A stretch of 64,000 nt of DNA from Callorhinus ursinus (GCF_003265705.1 NW_020312867.1:6979561-7043560); one strand, 5' to 3'; shown: positions 44,870 through 55,760, counted from the stretch's first letter. Translations and numbers: made by a program. The notes: generated by a model not told the origin, from the sequence alone.

Positions 44870-45119
44870 TCGATCCGGGCGATGGAGGAGGAAGCAAGCG
44901 AGGGGGCCGGTTCCTGAGCTTCGTAATTCCTGTGTCGCCTTCTGGGCTCCCAGCCTGCCGGGTCGCATGATCCCTCCAGCCGGAGCTCCTTTTTTTGCCA
45001 GCCGCCGTGAGGCCGGCTGAGTTGCCGGCATCCCGGCTGCCACCTCTTCTCCCGACCTATGTTACAAAAGATCTTCCGGGGGTTGCACCTGCCTGCGGTT
45101 GCCTGAGACGGATTTGAAT
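44870..45119 (+). other. BCL2L1: BCL2L1 exon 1 (5' UTR), start approximate
   Basis: The stretch from about GGAGGAGGAAGCAAGCGAGG to GAGACGGATTTGAAT matches the human Bcl-x 5' leader closely as I recall it. It ends at a donor GATTTGAAT|GTAGGT. Joined to the exon at 45425 it restores the known leader junction GAATAACC. The true 5' end may lie upstream within the GC-rich sequence. Three short upstream ORFs lie in this exon (44882-44917, 44967-45020, 45059-45106). Intron 1 is only about 0.3 kb, with a G-rich start and a 21-nt A run. Confidence 0.75.
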
Positions 45120-45232
45120 GTAGGTGGTGTGGGGGTGGGGGGCAGACTGCTCGTGGGGGTGACTTTCTGAGGAAGGCATTTCGGAGAAAAGGGGGTGGCT
45201 GGGGTAAAAAAAAAAAAAAAAAAAAAGCCGGT
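45120..45232 (+). repeat. G-rich tract followed by A21 in BCL2L1 intron 1
   Basis: Several G runs of four to six (45130-45142, 45154-45159, 45201-45214) could form a G-quadruplex just after the exon 1 donor. Confidence 0.6.
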
Positions 45233-45504
45233 GTGGTGATTCAGAAAGAGCCCACGGGTGCTTTCAATTTGACTTCATTGAAGTCTTTTGGAAGCTAGAC
45301 CCAGACCTTCCTAAGAGCCACAAAGAAACCAGTTCTGGTACCTCGAAGGGGAATGGGATATTGTAGGGTAAATGGCATGCATATTAATTTTTTTTTTTTC
45401 CTGAAGCTCTTTCTCTCCCATCAGAACCCTATCTTGGCTTTGGATCTCAGAAGAGAACCACTAAGCAGAGACCAGACTCAGTGAGTGAGCAGGTGTTTTG
45501 GACA

Positions 45505-45534
45505 ATGGACTGGTCGAGCCCATCCCTATTATAA
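45505..45534 (+). CDS. upstream ORF of BCL2L1 (9 codons)
   Basis: ATG GAC TGG ... TAA encodes MDWSSPSLL in the leader and stops 2 nt before the Bcl-xL ATG at 45537. The human leader has an almost identical uORF at the same place as I recall it. Its start context (gacaATGG) is good. It is likely to influence initiation at the main ATG. Confidence 0.6.
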   Translation: MDWSSPSLL

Positions 45535-45536
45535 AG

Positions 45537-46100
45537 ATGTCTCAGAGCAACCGGGAGCTGGTGGTTGACTTTCTCTCCTACAAGCTTTCCCAGAAAGGAT
45601 ACAGCTGGAGTCAGTTTAGTGATGTGGAAGAGAACAGAACTGAGGCCCCAGAAGGGACTGAATCAGAGATGGAGACCCCCAGTGCCATCAATGGCAACCC
45701 ATCCTGGCACTTGGCGGACAGCCCTGCGGTGAATGGAGCCACTGGCCACAGCAGCAGCTTGGAAGCCCGGGAGGTGATCCCCATGGCAGCGGTGAAGCAA
45801 GCTCTGAGGGAGGCCGGCGATGAGTTTGAACTGAGGTACCGGCGGGCATTCAGCGATCTGACATCCCAGCTTCACATCACCCCAGGGACAGCATATCAGA
45901 GCTTTGAGCAGGTAGTGAACGAACTCTTCCGGGATGGGGTGAACTGGGGTCGCATTGTGGCCTTTTTCTCCTTCGGTGGGGCACTGTGCGTGGAGAGCGT
46001 AGACAAGGAGATGCAGGTATTGGTGAGTCGGATCGCGACTTGGATGGCCACTTACCTGAACGACCACCTAGAGCCTTGGATCCAGGAGAACGGCGGCTGG
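45537..46100 (+). CDS. BCL2L1: Bcl-xL/Bcl-xS, residues 1-188 (exon 2 coding part)
   Basis: The 564 nt encode 188 residues starting MSQSNRELVVDFLSYKLSQK and ending EPWIQENGGW, then a donor GTAAGG, which is the same exon boundary as in human. Visible parts are BH4 (about 4-24), the disordered loop (about 26-83), BH3 (86-100, with Leu90 and Asp95 in ALREAGDEFELR), BH1 (129-148, with the NWGR core) and the start of BH2 (from 180). Loop landmarks kept are Asn52-Gly53 and Asn66-Gly67 (deamidation), Asp61 (caspase site HLAD) and Ser62-Pro63 (phosphosite). The second caspase site SSLD76 is SSLE here, and residue 168 is Thr where human has Ala. The protein inserts in the outer mitochondrial membrane and sequesters BH3-only proteins, BAX and BAK. 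The ATG is preferred over an in-frame TTG-led extension upstream. Confidence 0.98.
45911..45917 (+). promoter_or_regulatory. BCL2L1: Bcl-xS alternative 5' splice site
   Basis: After codon 125 the sequence TTTGAGCAG|GTAGTG preserves the internal donor used for Bcl-xS. Its use removes residues 126-188 (BH1 and the start of BH2) in frame. The main donor lies 189 nt downstream after 46100. Confidence 0.85.
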
Positions 46101-46964
46101 GTAAGGACCACGCCCCTTGTATGTACCTTTCCCTTGGCCTCCAGTCAGAGAGATGTCTAACAGCTTCTGCCCCGTATCTCTTTCTGTTATGCTGGGTGGT
46201 TATTGGAGACCGTTTGTTAAGGAGATGTGACCGGCCTCATTGCACCACAAGAGGTTAACTGTTCTCAAATACAGATGACCTAGTTCTTGAGGGACCATGC
46301 ATCCTTCATTCTGGTCACCCTCATGACCCTACTCTTTCATACTTGTGTTCCAGTTTCTCAGCAGAGGAAAACATAGTCGGTGTGTTTATTTGGCCCCAAA
46401 TCTTTGTGAGTGGAAAGTTATTCCAGTGTTCCCCCTCACCCTGACAAAATGGCTCACCACAGTAAGGGCTGATGAGTGTAATGCCTCCGAGCCCCTGCAT
46501 CCTTAACCCCAGGGATGTCAGTCTTGTCCTAGGCTTCCCTCCCACAAATCAAGTTCCCTTTATTTCAGAGTTTGCATACGTGTTCCTCTACTCTCAGAAC
46601 AGGGCAGGGCCAGGCAGAAGTTCCCACTGGCCTGGATGGCTGAGGATTGTCAGATTTTTAGGGCAGTGTAAGCTATGCCACTGGGCTGGTTGTGTTTGTG
46701 CTGCACCCCTCTGTTCATTTGCTCTGAAGTGTGCAACTTTCTGCATGGTTGGCCTGTTTGTGGAGCTCTTGCTGTGTCACGCATTAAGCCCGGGGACTTT
46801 GCACCTCACTGCCTGGGGTCGGTTGGGGAGCTCCAGCTGTTCTGCCTGTTGCTTTGCAGCCAGGGCCCTAGGGCCTCTTCACGGAGCACTGTTGGATGGC
46901 AGAGCAAGAACCTGGTCTCTGGGACTCTTTGGGATATAGAGATTCAGTGACAGACTTCAGAAAC

Positions 46965-47110
46965 AACTGACATAGGTGTGAGTGCCAGCCCTGTCACTCA
47001 GCCAGCTGTGTGACCTTGGACAGGCCAGTTTACCTTGAGCCTCAGTTTCTTCCACTAAAAAAAGGCGGCAAGCCCTCTTGGCCTTGCAGAATATTGTAAA
47101 TCTTGGAGCT
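46965..47110 (+). repeat. MIR
   Basis: CAGCTGTGTGACCTTGGACAGG..TTGAGCCTCAGTTTCTTCCAC. Confidence 0.85.
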
Positions 47111-48529
47111 AATGTGAGCAGTGACTGGCACCAGCAAGTCCCTGTAGAAGTTGTTACTGGTTCCAGACGAAGGAGTCGTGCCCTCATTCCTTTACTAGGA
47201 GGGAGAATTCTCTTGCCCATCAGCAACTTCAGAGCAGTTAGTGGTGAGAGGTTCTTACCAGTGGTCATTGTAGGCAATGTTTGCTCTTCTACAGCAAACT
47301 CAGTCCTAATTTCCTTGCTTATCTCCCTACCTAGGGGAGATGCAGGGCTTATGAGAGGTATTCGGTCCCCTCAGAATGTCCAGAAAATTGAGCAGGCCGT
47401 GGAAATAAGTCATCTATTGAAGGAGCTGAGGTGGAAGGGGCCTTGCAGCACGGACTCAGGAATGTCAAGAATGCAAATTATCCATAGGCTGGGCCTAGGG
47501 CGTGGCACTTCAGTTTACCTCTGAGCCAGAGACCGCCTAGTTTGCCCTTCCCCTGTCTTATTTCCCATTTCTTTGCAACTTCATTAACTCTTCCTGCTGC
47601 CAGTTCTTGTAAAATACAAAGGGGTCAAGTCAATAGAGGTCAGATGACCGGGGTGGGGTTGGGGGAGGTAAAAGTGGAGAGCTCTCGGAGCTAAGGCTGA
47701 CCAGACTTGAAAGCCATTCTGTAAATGAACTCCCTGGGGGGATAAATGATTAAATAGTTCCTGTTGGTTTGTGTGATGACCTCGCCTGTTCCCTTCTGCT
47801 TTGATTCTCTTTGGGGGCAAATATTTGTTCAGCTGATTACAGGAGGGACAGGATTCCAGCACTTTAGACGCAGCCTCTGAGGCATCCCCTAGTAGAGACA
47901 TGGGCCTTGTGCCCACCTTGCCTGACTATTGTCTTTGGCCAGGGGTGCTAATACCAGGTGGGTTGTTGCCAGCTATTAACAAAAGGCAGTCTGGGAGAGG
48001 TGCCTGTTCTGTCGGCCAGCCTCTGCAGAGGGCTACCAGGATCAGAGGATTGCCAGTCGCCCAGCATTGTATACAGAAAGAGGTTTTAGACACGGCAACA
48101 CCGGGCAAGTTCATTAGATCACCCCTGTATTGAAATTCCATCTTGTCTTTTGCCCAAGAATTTTCAGAGCCCGTTAGACAACATACCATATGCTACTTCC
48201 TCCTGGTGAACAGAGGGGATGTGTGCAGAAGCCAGTTATGTCAGCACCATTTCTGGGCATACATGCTCCCTGAGGCCAGGAGGTAAAGAACATTTGAGTA
48301 GAGATCCTTTGGATAGAAGCTACCCACACACTTCCCTGTCAAGTACCATCCTGTTTGAGCTGCGCAGATTGGCTACTACAGTGGCATCTCAAAACCTTCC
48401 TGGAGGCTGTGGCGGATCCACGAGTATAGGACTTATGGGCCATTACCACCCTGAGATATACTCTAAATTTAGCATCCCTGCAGAAAAGAGGAAGGAAATG
48501 AGCCTTTATGGAGTACATCCTATGTATGA

Positions 48530-48830
48530 GGCATTGTGTTGGGTCTTCTACTTATGCAACCAAAATTTACTGAGCATCTACTATGAGGCAGGCACTGTGC
48601 TGACAGTAAGCCACACGATACCTTCCCTCATGGAAATGATGTGCTATTTCATATATCCCACACAATAACTTTTCAAGGTAGGTGGGTTTATTCCCAGTTT
48701 ACATGTGAAACTCCTGATAGCTCAATGACTGGTTCCAGGTATCCCTCAGCCAGTTAACTGACTGAGTGAGAATTTACACGTAGGTCGGCCTCAGTCTGAA
48801 GCCTAAAGTCTTTTCCATCGGCATAAGGTT
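48530..48830 (-). repeat. MIR/L2-age fragments
   Basis: ACTGAGCATCTACTATGAGGCAGGCACTGTGCTGACAG..TTTCAAGGTAGGTGGGTTTATTCCCAG..GTAGGTCGGCCTCAGTCTGAAG. Confidence 0.75.
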
Positions 48831-50743
48831 GTCCTAGGAGTAATAAAGTGACCCAGACAGGCTGGCACAGAAGGGCAGAAATGCTGTTGGGCCAAACAAA
48901 ACATGCCCGTGGAGGTGCTCACTCTGGTCCGTGACATTGTTCCGGAAGCCTCAGGTAGAACAGTGCCTTTGTTGGCAGTAGCAGGTTCCCAAAGGCACGT
49001 GTGTAGTAGCCTCAGATTCTGGCATTGGTAAAACTCAAGTAGGCATCAGGGTTTTGCCCAGAGTGGCCTTCTTGTTAATTCTTTCACTGTTAAACCCTCT
49101 TGGGCCCTGCCAGTAGATAAGAATCGTGGGGGGGGGGGGAAGGTGACCTGTTTCAGATATATCTACTTAATTGTGGGTGATTTCCAAGGACTGGAATTCC
49201 ACATGTAGCCACACCACTGCCTGCCTGGAGTCACCTGGCAAAATGCTCAACCTGTTTGTCTCTCTTGTCCATCCATCTCTCCTACCTGTAAAATAGAATA
49301 ATGACAGCCACCTGCCATAGCTTGACTCTAGTAAAGAATCTAGAACAAAAGCCCTTCCTGGGCCTTAATTGTAGGGTGGACGCACTTCTTTTAATGAGTG
49401 GACCATCTGCCTCAGAAAACTTTGGCCCCAGAGTTCTCAAGAAACAAAGCCAACTCCTGAGATATTCATCTAGAATGGAATATGATATGACCTTCTCTGT
49501 AGGGACAGAGTGTTTTGGGGGCTTTCCAATGGGAATGTGGACAATTTTAGGGTGAGGACCCAGGTGGGCAAGCCCTTTTGGGTTCGAAGTCCCTGGGAAA
49601 CCCCTTAGCTTGATGGAAAACCATTGTCAGGAGCAATGAACAGTGTGTGGAGAGAGGAAACATAATTTGGCCTTTCCCAGGCTGCATGGTTCTGTGGTCT
49701 TCTAGTTTCTATAGGTTTCTTCTTGCCTATTCTGGCTTCTTTGGCATGGGTATATGCTAGCTGAAGCACCTCAGTGACCTTTGCAGATCTCAGCAGCTGT
49801 TGGCAATTCTGTGGTTTTCTTGGGGAAACCCCATTAGAAACCCCAAACGTGGAAATTTTTAGTAATCTCATTCAAGTCCTAAAGTGAGGTAGAAATGTCT
49901 CAAGGACTCCACCTCAAAACACCCAGTTCTTCTGGATGTACATTTGAGGTTGCTCTTGAAACCCTGTCACCATCACAGGATTTTCCAGACTTCCTGGGAC
50001 TAATTTCCCCAGTGGCCCCATAGAGCCCTTTAGCTTCTGGTAGAAAATTACCCAGGTGTTTTTTCAGGAGGTCCCAACAGAACCCAGAGGGTTTTCTTGA
50101 CTTTTGTGTGGGCAGTCACCAGATTTGTTTGGGTTGCAGGAAGCAGCGGTTGTCAGCTGTCCTTTCCCCAGCAGGTATCTGTCCTCACACCAGTAGGCTT
50201 CAGCATTTTCCAGTGTCCTCAGATTTCCATCATGGGGCTTTCTTTCAGCAACCATGGTCTTGTCTGGGTTTGGCATGGATAGATTTAGGGGTATTCTCAG
50301 TGAGCTGCTCTTCGACAGAAGTATAATCTACTTCCTTAATTAGCAGGGCCCTGTTCCTACCCCCAACCTAATTGCACAGAGTCCTCCCTAGGGACTCCCT
50401 CTCTTTTCTTTGAAGGAGTCACTCTACTCCTGGAGCAGCTTCTCTTCTGTCCCTCCAGCCGACAGTCTGTTTTCCCCATTCCCAGTTGGCAGACCTGAGT
50501 CAGACAATCCACTGGGCCTTTTTGTTTAGCCTAGGGAAGAGAAGACTCAAGAGAATATGATCACCAGTTTCAAATATCTGGAGGAAAAGGGGCTACGCCT
50601 TTTTTATTGGTAGAGTACCCAACAGAACTTGGATGAATGAGAGGAAAATAACAGTGGTAGCATGAACTTAGTGTAAAGAAGACATTTCTCACATTATTTT
50701 ATCTCTACCAGATTTAGCAGTTTCCTGAAGGTGGAGTCCACAT

Positions 50744-50933
50744 CTTTTTTTTTTTTTTTTAAGGTTTCATTTATTTATCTGACAGAGCACAAGCAGGGGG
50801 AGCAGCAGAGGGGGAGGGAGAAGCAGACTCCACGCCAAGCAGAGAGCCCGACATGGGGCTCGATCCCAGGACCCTGGGATCACGACCTGAGCCGAAGGCA
50901 GACACCCAGCCGACTGAGCCACCCAGGTGCCCC
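50744..50933 (-). mobile_element. Can-SINE, reverse
   Basis: Perfect target repeats ggagtccacatctt. Confidence 0.94.
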
Positions 50934-51059
50934 TGGAGTCCACATCTTGTCCACACTTGTTTCCTCAGCACTGAGCAGAGGTCTTGGGCATAGCAGGTAT
51001 CTAATGAGAGATGCCCACCAAATTTCTGAAGAAACAGTTATCAAACCAGAATAATAGTA

Positions 51060-51640
51060 ATGGGAATTTTATTGATTCAAATGATATTTATTGAGCTTCT
51101 ATGTCCAGGCTGTCCCAGATATTAGGGGTACTACTGCCTTAAATTAAGTTTCTGTCCTCATGAAGCTCACATTCCAGTGGGGAGAAATAGACAATAAGCA
51201 TGTAAATACGTATATAAAACATAACAGGTGATAGTAAGCACTATGAAGAAAATAAAGCAGGTCAAGGGCATGCCTCGCAAGGGAGATAGGGCTGCAGTTT
51301 TAAGAGAGGTTAGGGAGGGCATCACCAAAAGGTAGTGTTTGAGCCAAGACCTGAAGAATGTGGCTAGAGAAGAAACAGCAAGAGGGAAAAGTGGTTGGGA
51401 TTGAGAGGGGAGAGAGGTGGCCAAAGGCCAGATCACACAGTGCATTACAGTCCATGCTGAGGACTTGGCTGTGGATGAATGCGAGAGAGGCCAGGAGAGC
51501 GTTTGCAGCAGGGGTGAAGTGATCTGAATTCGGCAAGGGCGGCAGCCAGGAGGAACCAGTGACGAGGCTGGTGCAACTGCCCAGTGAGAAAGAAGAGTGG
51601 TTTGGATCAGGAGGCTGAGGTGGAAGTAGTGAGAAGTGAC
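51060..51640 (-). repeat. L2/MIR-age ancient repeat
   Basis: CTCATGAAGCTCACATTCCAGTGGGGAG..GGGCATCACCAAAAGGTAGTG..TGAGCCAAGACCTGAAGAATG. Same text type as 34034-35150. Confidence 0.6.
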
Positions 51641-51829
51641 TAGAGAATATGGCCAGGTTTGCACTTGGTGTATTGATGGAAGCCACCTTTTTTAACCACT
51701 TGGAGGTCATGAAATCAAGGCTAAATAAGCTAGATGTTCTTCAGGGATCGTTCTCTTTGAATGTGGTATCCTGAATGGTCCTCCTCCATTCTAGGAATAT
51801 TTCGGTCTGAGTAACTGCAGCTTGTCTGG

Positions 51830-52010
51830 GCCTAGGTCCCAGCTCACCCACATCTAGCTGTGTGACCTTGGGCAAGCTCCTTGAATTCTCTGAACCTTGG
51901 GGCAAATAATACTTGCTTCATCAGGTCATGGCAAAGACCTAATGAGGCATGCCTGAGATGTGTAGAGCCTGGCACATGTTGGTATTATAATTCTTATCTT
52001 CACCACAGAA
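51830..52010 (+). repeat. MIR
   Basis: CATCTAGCTGTGTGACCTTGGGCAAGCTCC..GAGCCTGGCACATGTTGG. Confidence 0.85.
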
Positions 52011-52454
52011 CTCACATCAGAAACTCATTCAGCATCCATTCTCCTTTTTTGGACTGCATGCCCCTCCAACACATCCTCAAGGCAGACAGGTCCTAGCAGT
52101 GTTCTGTCATGGCAGCAGCTCTTGGTGTTCCTGTATCATGGTGGTACAAGCATTGGTCTTAAAGTCAGGATCCCTGTTCTGCTGTCAATCTGCTCAGACT
52201 CACTGTCTTGCCTTAGCCAACTCACTTCACCCCCAGGCTCTAGTTTCCACTGTATCTGTAGGATGGAGGGTTGAAGTTGATACTCTGTGAATCCTGGTTG
52301 TCACTGGCGTTAAGCCTTGTGGCCAGTTCCTCCAGTAAGGCCCTATTTCACATTAGTTACATTTGAGGATGGCTCTTTTCTATCAATAGCTACTACATTT
52401 TAACTGCAAAAATTAAGTAATCCCAGTGTCAATGTAGGGTAGTTTCTCACTGAC

Positions 52455-52800
52455 CCCTCAATAATAATAATAAACCACATTTATGTAGCACTTACAGCTC
52501 AGAAAGCGCTTTCATATCCACCATGCCTTTTTATGTGTATAGCCACCCAGGGAGGTGAGCAGGAGGGAAGTCAAGCTCAGAAAGGTGAAGTGGCTTGCCA
52601 AGGTCACACATCAGGAGGAAGAGGAAGGCTTTGGATTTTCAGATCTGCGCTTGACCACTTCTTTGCTTTGTGACCTTGGGCCAGTCTTTTAACTTGTAAA
52701 TGGCCATAATAATAGTGCCTTGTTCTGAAGTCTCAGTGAGTTAATCCATATCTTAAGGCCCTCAAAACAGTGACTATTCGAATCAGCAGTGAATATCAGC
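52455..52800. repeat. two MIR copies in opposite orientation
   Basis: Minus-strand copy 52455-52625 (TTATGTAGCACTTACAGC..GGTCACACATCAGG) and plus-strand copy 52630-52800 (TTTGTGACCTTGGGCCAGTC). Confidence 0.8.
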
Positions 52801-54020
52801 TGCATCCTAGGGCTCCTTCTGGCTTCCCATTTATTACATACTGATTTTTGCAAATAAGTGTTTTTACAGAAAGAAACTGCCTTTGGGACCTTCTGGTACT
52901 TGGTTTCATCTCTGATGAGGCTCTCGGTGCAAGCTGGAGCCTTACAGCTAGCTCCAAGCTACAGGGCTTTTTGGGCAGACTCCAGAGCTCCCCTCGGAAC
53001 TAGAGGTTTTTCTCTCGCTCTTCAGGAAATGCCATTGCAATGACTTCCATGGACTGCTTCCTGTCCCAGCCCTGCAGCCGATTCCTGCTGGGGAGAGTGT
53101 AGAAACTGGAAAGTCATGTCCCTAAAGGCTCCCCCCCTCCCCACAAGCTGCTTTTTTTGGACATGTCCCTCCCTTTCCTCTTGTCAGTTACTTTCTTTGC
53201 TCCCTCTCCCATTCACCTTTCACCTAGCTTCTCTCTCCAGCCCTTGATCACCCCTTTAAGATTTGAAAATGCATTTCCACTTAGTTCTGTCAGGCTTTTT
53301 CCCTCATCCCATGCTGGGGGGCTGGTCAGAACTCTGAGCTCTCTCCATGGCTCCATCACTCAGTAGCAGTTTCAGTCTGGGACTCCCCCTAGAGGGACAT
53401 TAAGCCTGTCACTTGCAGTGCCTTGTTCATCCATTAACCCTGAGTTTCCTCAGAGGTTCCCCCTGCCCAGGATGGAGACTCCTAAGAGAGATCTTAGAGG
53501 TTTGGCACATGTAAATCCTGCCTCTTGGAGATTGATGACAGAGGATAGAGTGAAGTGGAGCCGGCCCCTCCCCCCTTCACCTTTCAGGAGGAAGCTAGAA
53601 AGGTTGAAAACCTTGTTGGACAATCATCTGAGGAATGGGAGCTAGCTTGGGAGGGGATTGGAACGCACTCAACTATGCCTCAGATCCTTTGTTCCGCTCT
53701 TGAAAGGGAAACATTCCCCTCCCTCCTCCCTGGCCACACACACGTGCCTTTGTTCCCCCGGTCAGGCGGAGCCAGGAACACAGTGTCCCTTCCAAGGAGC
53801 CTGACTTGCCTCCCTAGAGGCTGGCCTCCTGGTCAGCAGGACTGGGATTTTAGCTCAGGGACCCCCCCCCCCAGTCTCCTGTCCTTTCCATGGGGAGCCT
53901 TTCTCTCAGAGGCTGAAAACTTGCCTACAAACAGCTGTCCAGGGACTTCCCTGGAATTATTCCACGGGATGCCCACATCGCAGGATTAAACAGCCCCTCC
54001 CTTTTATTCCACTTGGTGAT
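52800..54020. other. BCL2L1 intron 2, no repeat or exon recognised
   Basis: GC-moderate single-copy-looking DNA. Open frames here (for example 53555-53989) show no domain or splice support. Confidence 0.5.
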
Positions 54021-54029
54021 TAATATTAT

Positions 54030-54990
54030 TGTTAACATTACTATTAATAGTACCTAACATTTATCAAGTGCTTACTCTATGCCAGGCATTGTTCAAAGTG
54101 CTTTACATGTATTTATTTATTCCATTCGCTTAGCAGCACTTTGAAGTTGGTACTATTATTATCCCCATTTTACAAATGAGGAAACTGAGGTAGAGAGAGG
54201 TTAAACAACTTATGCAAAGGTAGCACGGTTGGTAAGCTCCAAGCTCCCACTTTTAAATTCTGTGCTCTGCCCCCTCCCCCTCACTACCAGCTAGATGACG
54301 GTGGGTGTTTATCCAGTGCCACTTATGCGACAGGCCTTTTACCAACATCATCTCTGTGTTACTCTCCCAACCAACTTGATCATTACAAGACACTGAGATT
54401 TGGAGGGCTTAGTTAGCAGGAGGCAGAGTCAGGATTTCAAACCAAGACTGCCTTACTCCAAAGCCTGTGTTCTTTATCTCTACCCTCCTTTAAAACCCTA
54501 CAAGGTTATCGATTGAGAAAACTGAGGCTCAGATAAAAATGACATGTGCTCAGGACCTCAAGCTAATAAATACCAGGGCGATCTGGGATTCAGACTTGAG
54601 ATGACACCTTCAGCACTTTACTGCTTTAGTAGTCTGGAGCGTGATGATAGTAGCTTTTATGTGCGTGTGAACGCTTTTCTATAATTTACCAGACTCTTTT
54701 GTATACATCGTTTCACAGTGAGGTAGGTGAGGTGGGTATGTTCAGTCCCATTTCAGGACAAGGGGGCTTGTCCCACAGTAGATTGCAGAATCAGACTTAG
54801 AATCCGTGTTCTGACTTTTAACGCAGTGTTATTGACCATGCCTGCCTTCCCTAAGGCTGTACATTGCTTGGAGCTGTCCTCAGAGTTTTGTTTCATTTGT
54901 TAAATCAACAAATACTTATGAATGCTTTATATGTGCTAAGTGCTGGGGATGCTATGGATACTGTGGTGAGTGGATCTGGGTCCCATCCCT
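54030..54990 (-). repeat. cluster of MIR copies
   Basis: At least four successive inverted MIR-type segments: 54030-54280 (CTTACTCTATGCCAGGCATTG, GATGAGG-type core), 54300-54490, 54505-54640, 54650-54850; another MIR/L2 edge at 54900-54990 (ATGTGCTAAGTGCTGGGGATG). Confidence 0.8.
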
Positions 54991-55289
54991 CAGTGGTCTA
55001 TTTCCATGCCCCCCATACCTTGGGTCTTGCTGATATCCTTCTGCCATCTGAATCAGGCTATGTGTATCACCCATCCACCCCCTCTGTTGCCAGACACACC
55101 AAGCAAGGTTCATTATACTTGGTGTGTATTGATCACCTTCCATACACCCATAGGTAAAAGTCTGGACTCAGATTTGAAGTTTAGCTTGATTTGTTGCTTG
55201 TGGTATAGTACTAGGCATTATCAGCTTCAAATTCTCACCCTTAAATCTGAGACAATAATACCAACCCATCAGAATAAGCAAAAGTATTT

Positions 55290-55760
55290 TTTAATAATAA
55301 TAACAAATACTGTGTGTTGAGTGTTTGCTCTGTGCCAAGTGCTATGTTTATGCCCTTTGACATAATCATCTTGTTTGGTCCTCACAACTGTGTCAAGACA
55401 GGGAATCCTGAGGCGCCTGGGTGGCCCAGTCGTTAAGCATCTGCCTTCAGCTTGGGTCATGGTCCTGGGGTCCTGGGATCGAGCCCTGCATCAGGCTCCC
55501 TGCAGAGGGGGAAGCCTGCTTCTCCCTCCCCTGCTCCCCCTGCTTGTGTTTCCTCTCTCACTGTCTCTCTCTCTCTCTCTGTCAAATAAATAAATAAATA
55601 AAATCTAAAAAAAAAAAGACAGGGAATCCAGAGCTTCCAGAGGCTCTATAACATGTCCACACTAACATACCTTATAAGAGGCAGATCTGGGTCTTGCACC
55701 CAGATGTATCTGGTGCCAAAGCCTACCCTCAAGCCACTGTGTCATTGCTTCTTTGCAGGT
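55290..55760 (-). repeat. MIR split by a SINE
   Basis: GTGTTTGCTCTGTGCCAAGTGC..CCTCACAACTGTGTCAAG, SINE, then GGCAGATCTGGGTCTTGCACCCAG. Confidence 0.8.
55411..55617 (+). mobile_element. Can-SINE (subfamily A)
   Basis: Perfect target repeats aagacagggaatcc. Confidence 0.95.

Larger units (their letters stand above)
43680..45130 (+). promoter_or_regulatory. BCL2L1: BCL2L1 CpG island
   Basis: About 1.4 kb of continuous CpG-rich sequence contains an ACCGGAAGTG ETS/GABPA site (43778-43787), a CCAAT (44025-44029), an inverted CCAAT (44073-44077) and a GGGGCGGGCC Sp1-type box (about 44085). It ends at exon 1 of BCL2L1. No TATA box is evident. The 5' half probably drives distal alternative transcripts and the 3' half the main one. 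Confidence 0.8.
45407..46100 (+). other. BCL2L1: BCL2L1 exon 2 (5' UTR plus main coding part)
   Basis: A T-rich tract runs into ctgaag|CTCTTTC (exon start 45407). A second acceptor 18 nt downstream is cccatcag|AACCC (45425). Both are plausible and would give leaders differing by 18 nt. The exon ends GGCGGCTGG|GTAAGG. About 110-130 nt of leader precede the ATG at 45537, including a 9-codon uORF. Confidence 0.85.
46101..50743 (+). other. BCL2L1 intron 2, proximal SINE-free part
   Basis: This is mostly single-copy-looking DNA with MIR fragments at 46965-47110 and 48530-48830 and a 13-nt G run near 49128. No exon-like coding segment is seen. Human BCL2L1 has an unspliced antisense lncRNA (INXS/ABALON) in intron 2; any homologue would lie on the minus strand here, but nothing in the sequence proves it. 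Confidence 0.6.

Noticed and set aside
45498..45536. N-terminal extension of Bcl-xL by 13 codons
   Set aside because: The extended frame begins at TTG, not ATG; Bcl-xL is known to start at MSQSNREL, and the leader has a uORF in another frame here.
45663..46067. 134-codon open frame antisense to the BCL2L1 exon
   Set aside because: A shadow of the strongly constrained coding exon; no domain or start support.
51167..51710. Two overlapping minus-strand frames of 136-165 codons
   Set aside because: They lie within an ancient L2/MIR-age repeat and show no domain.
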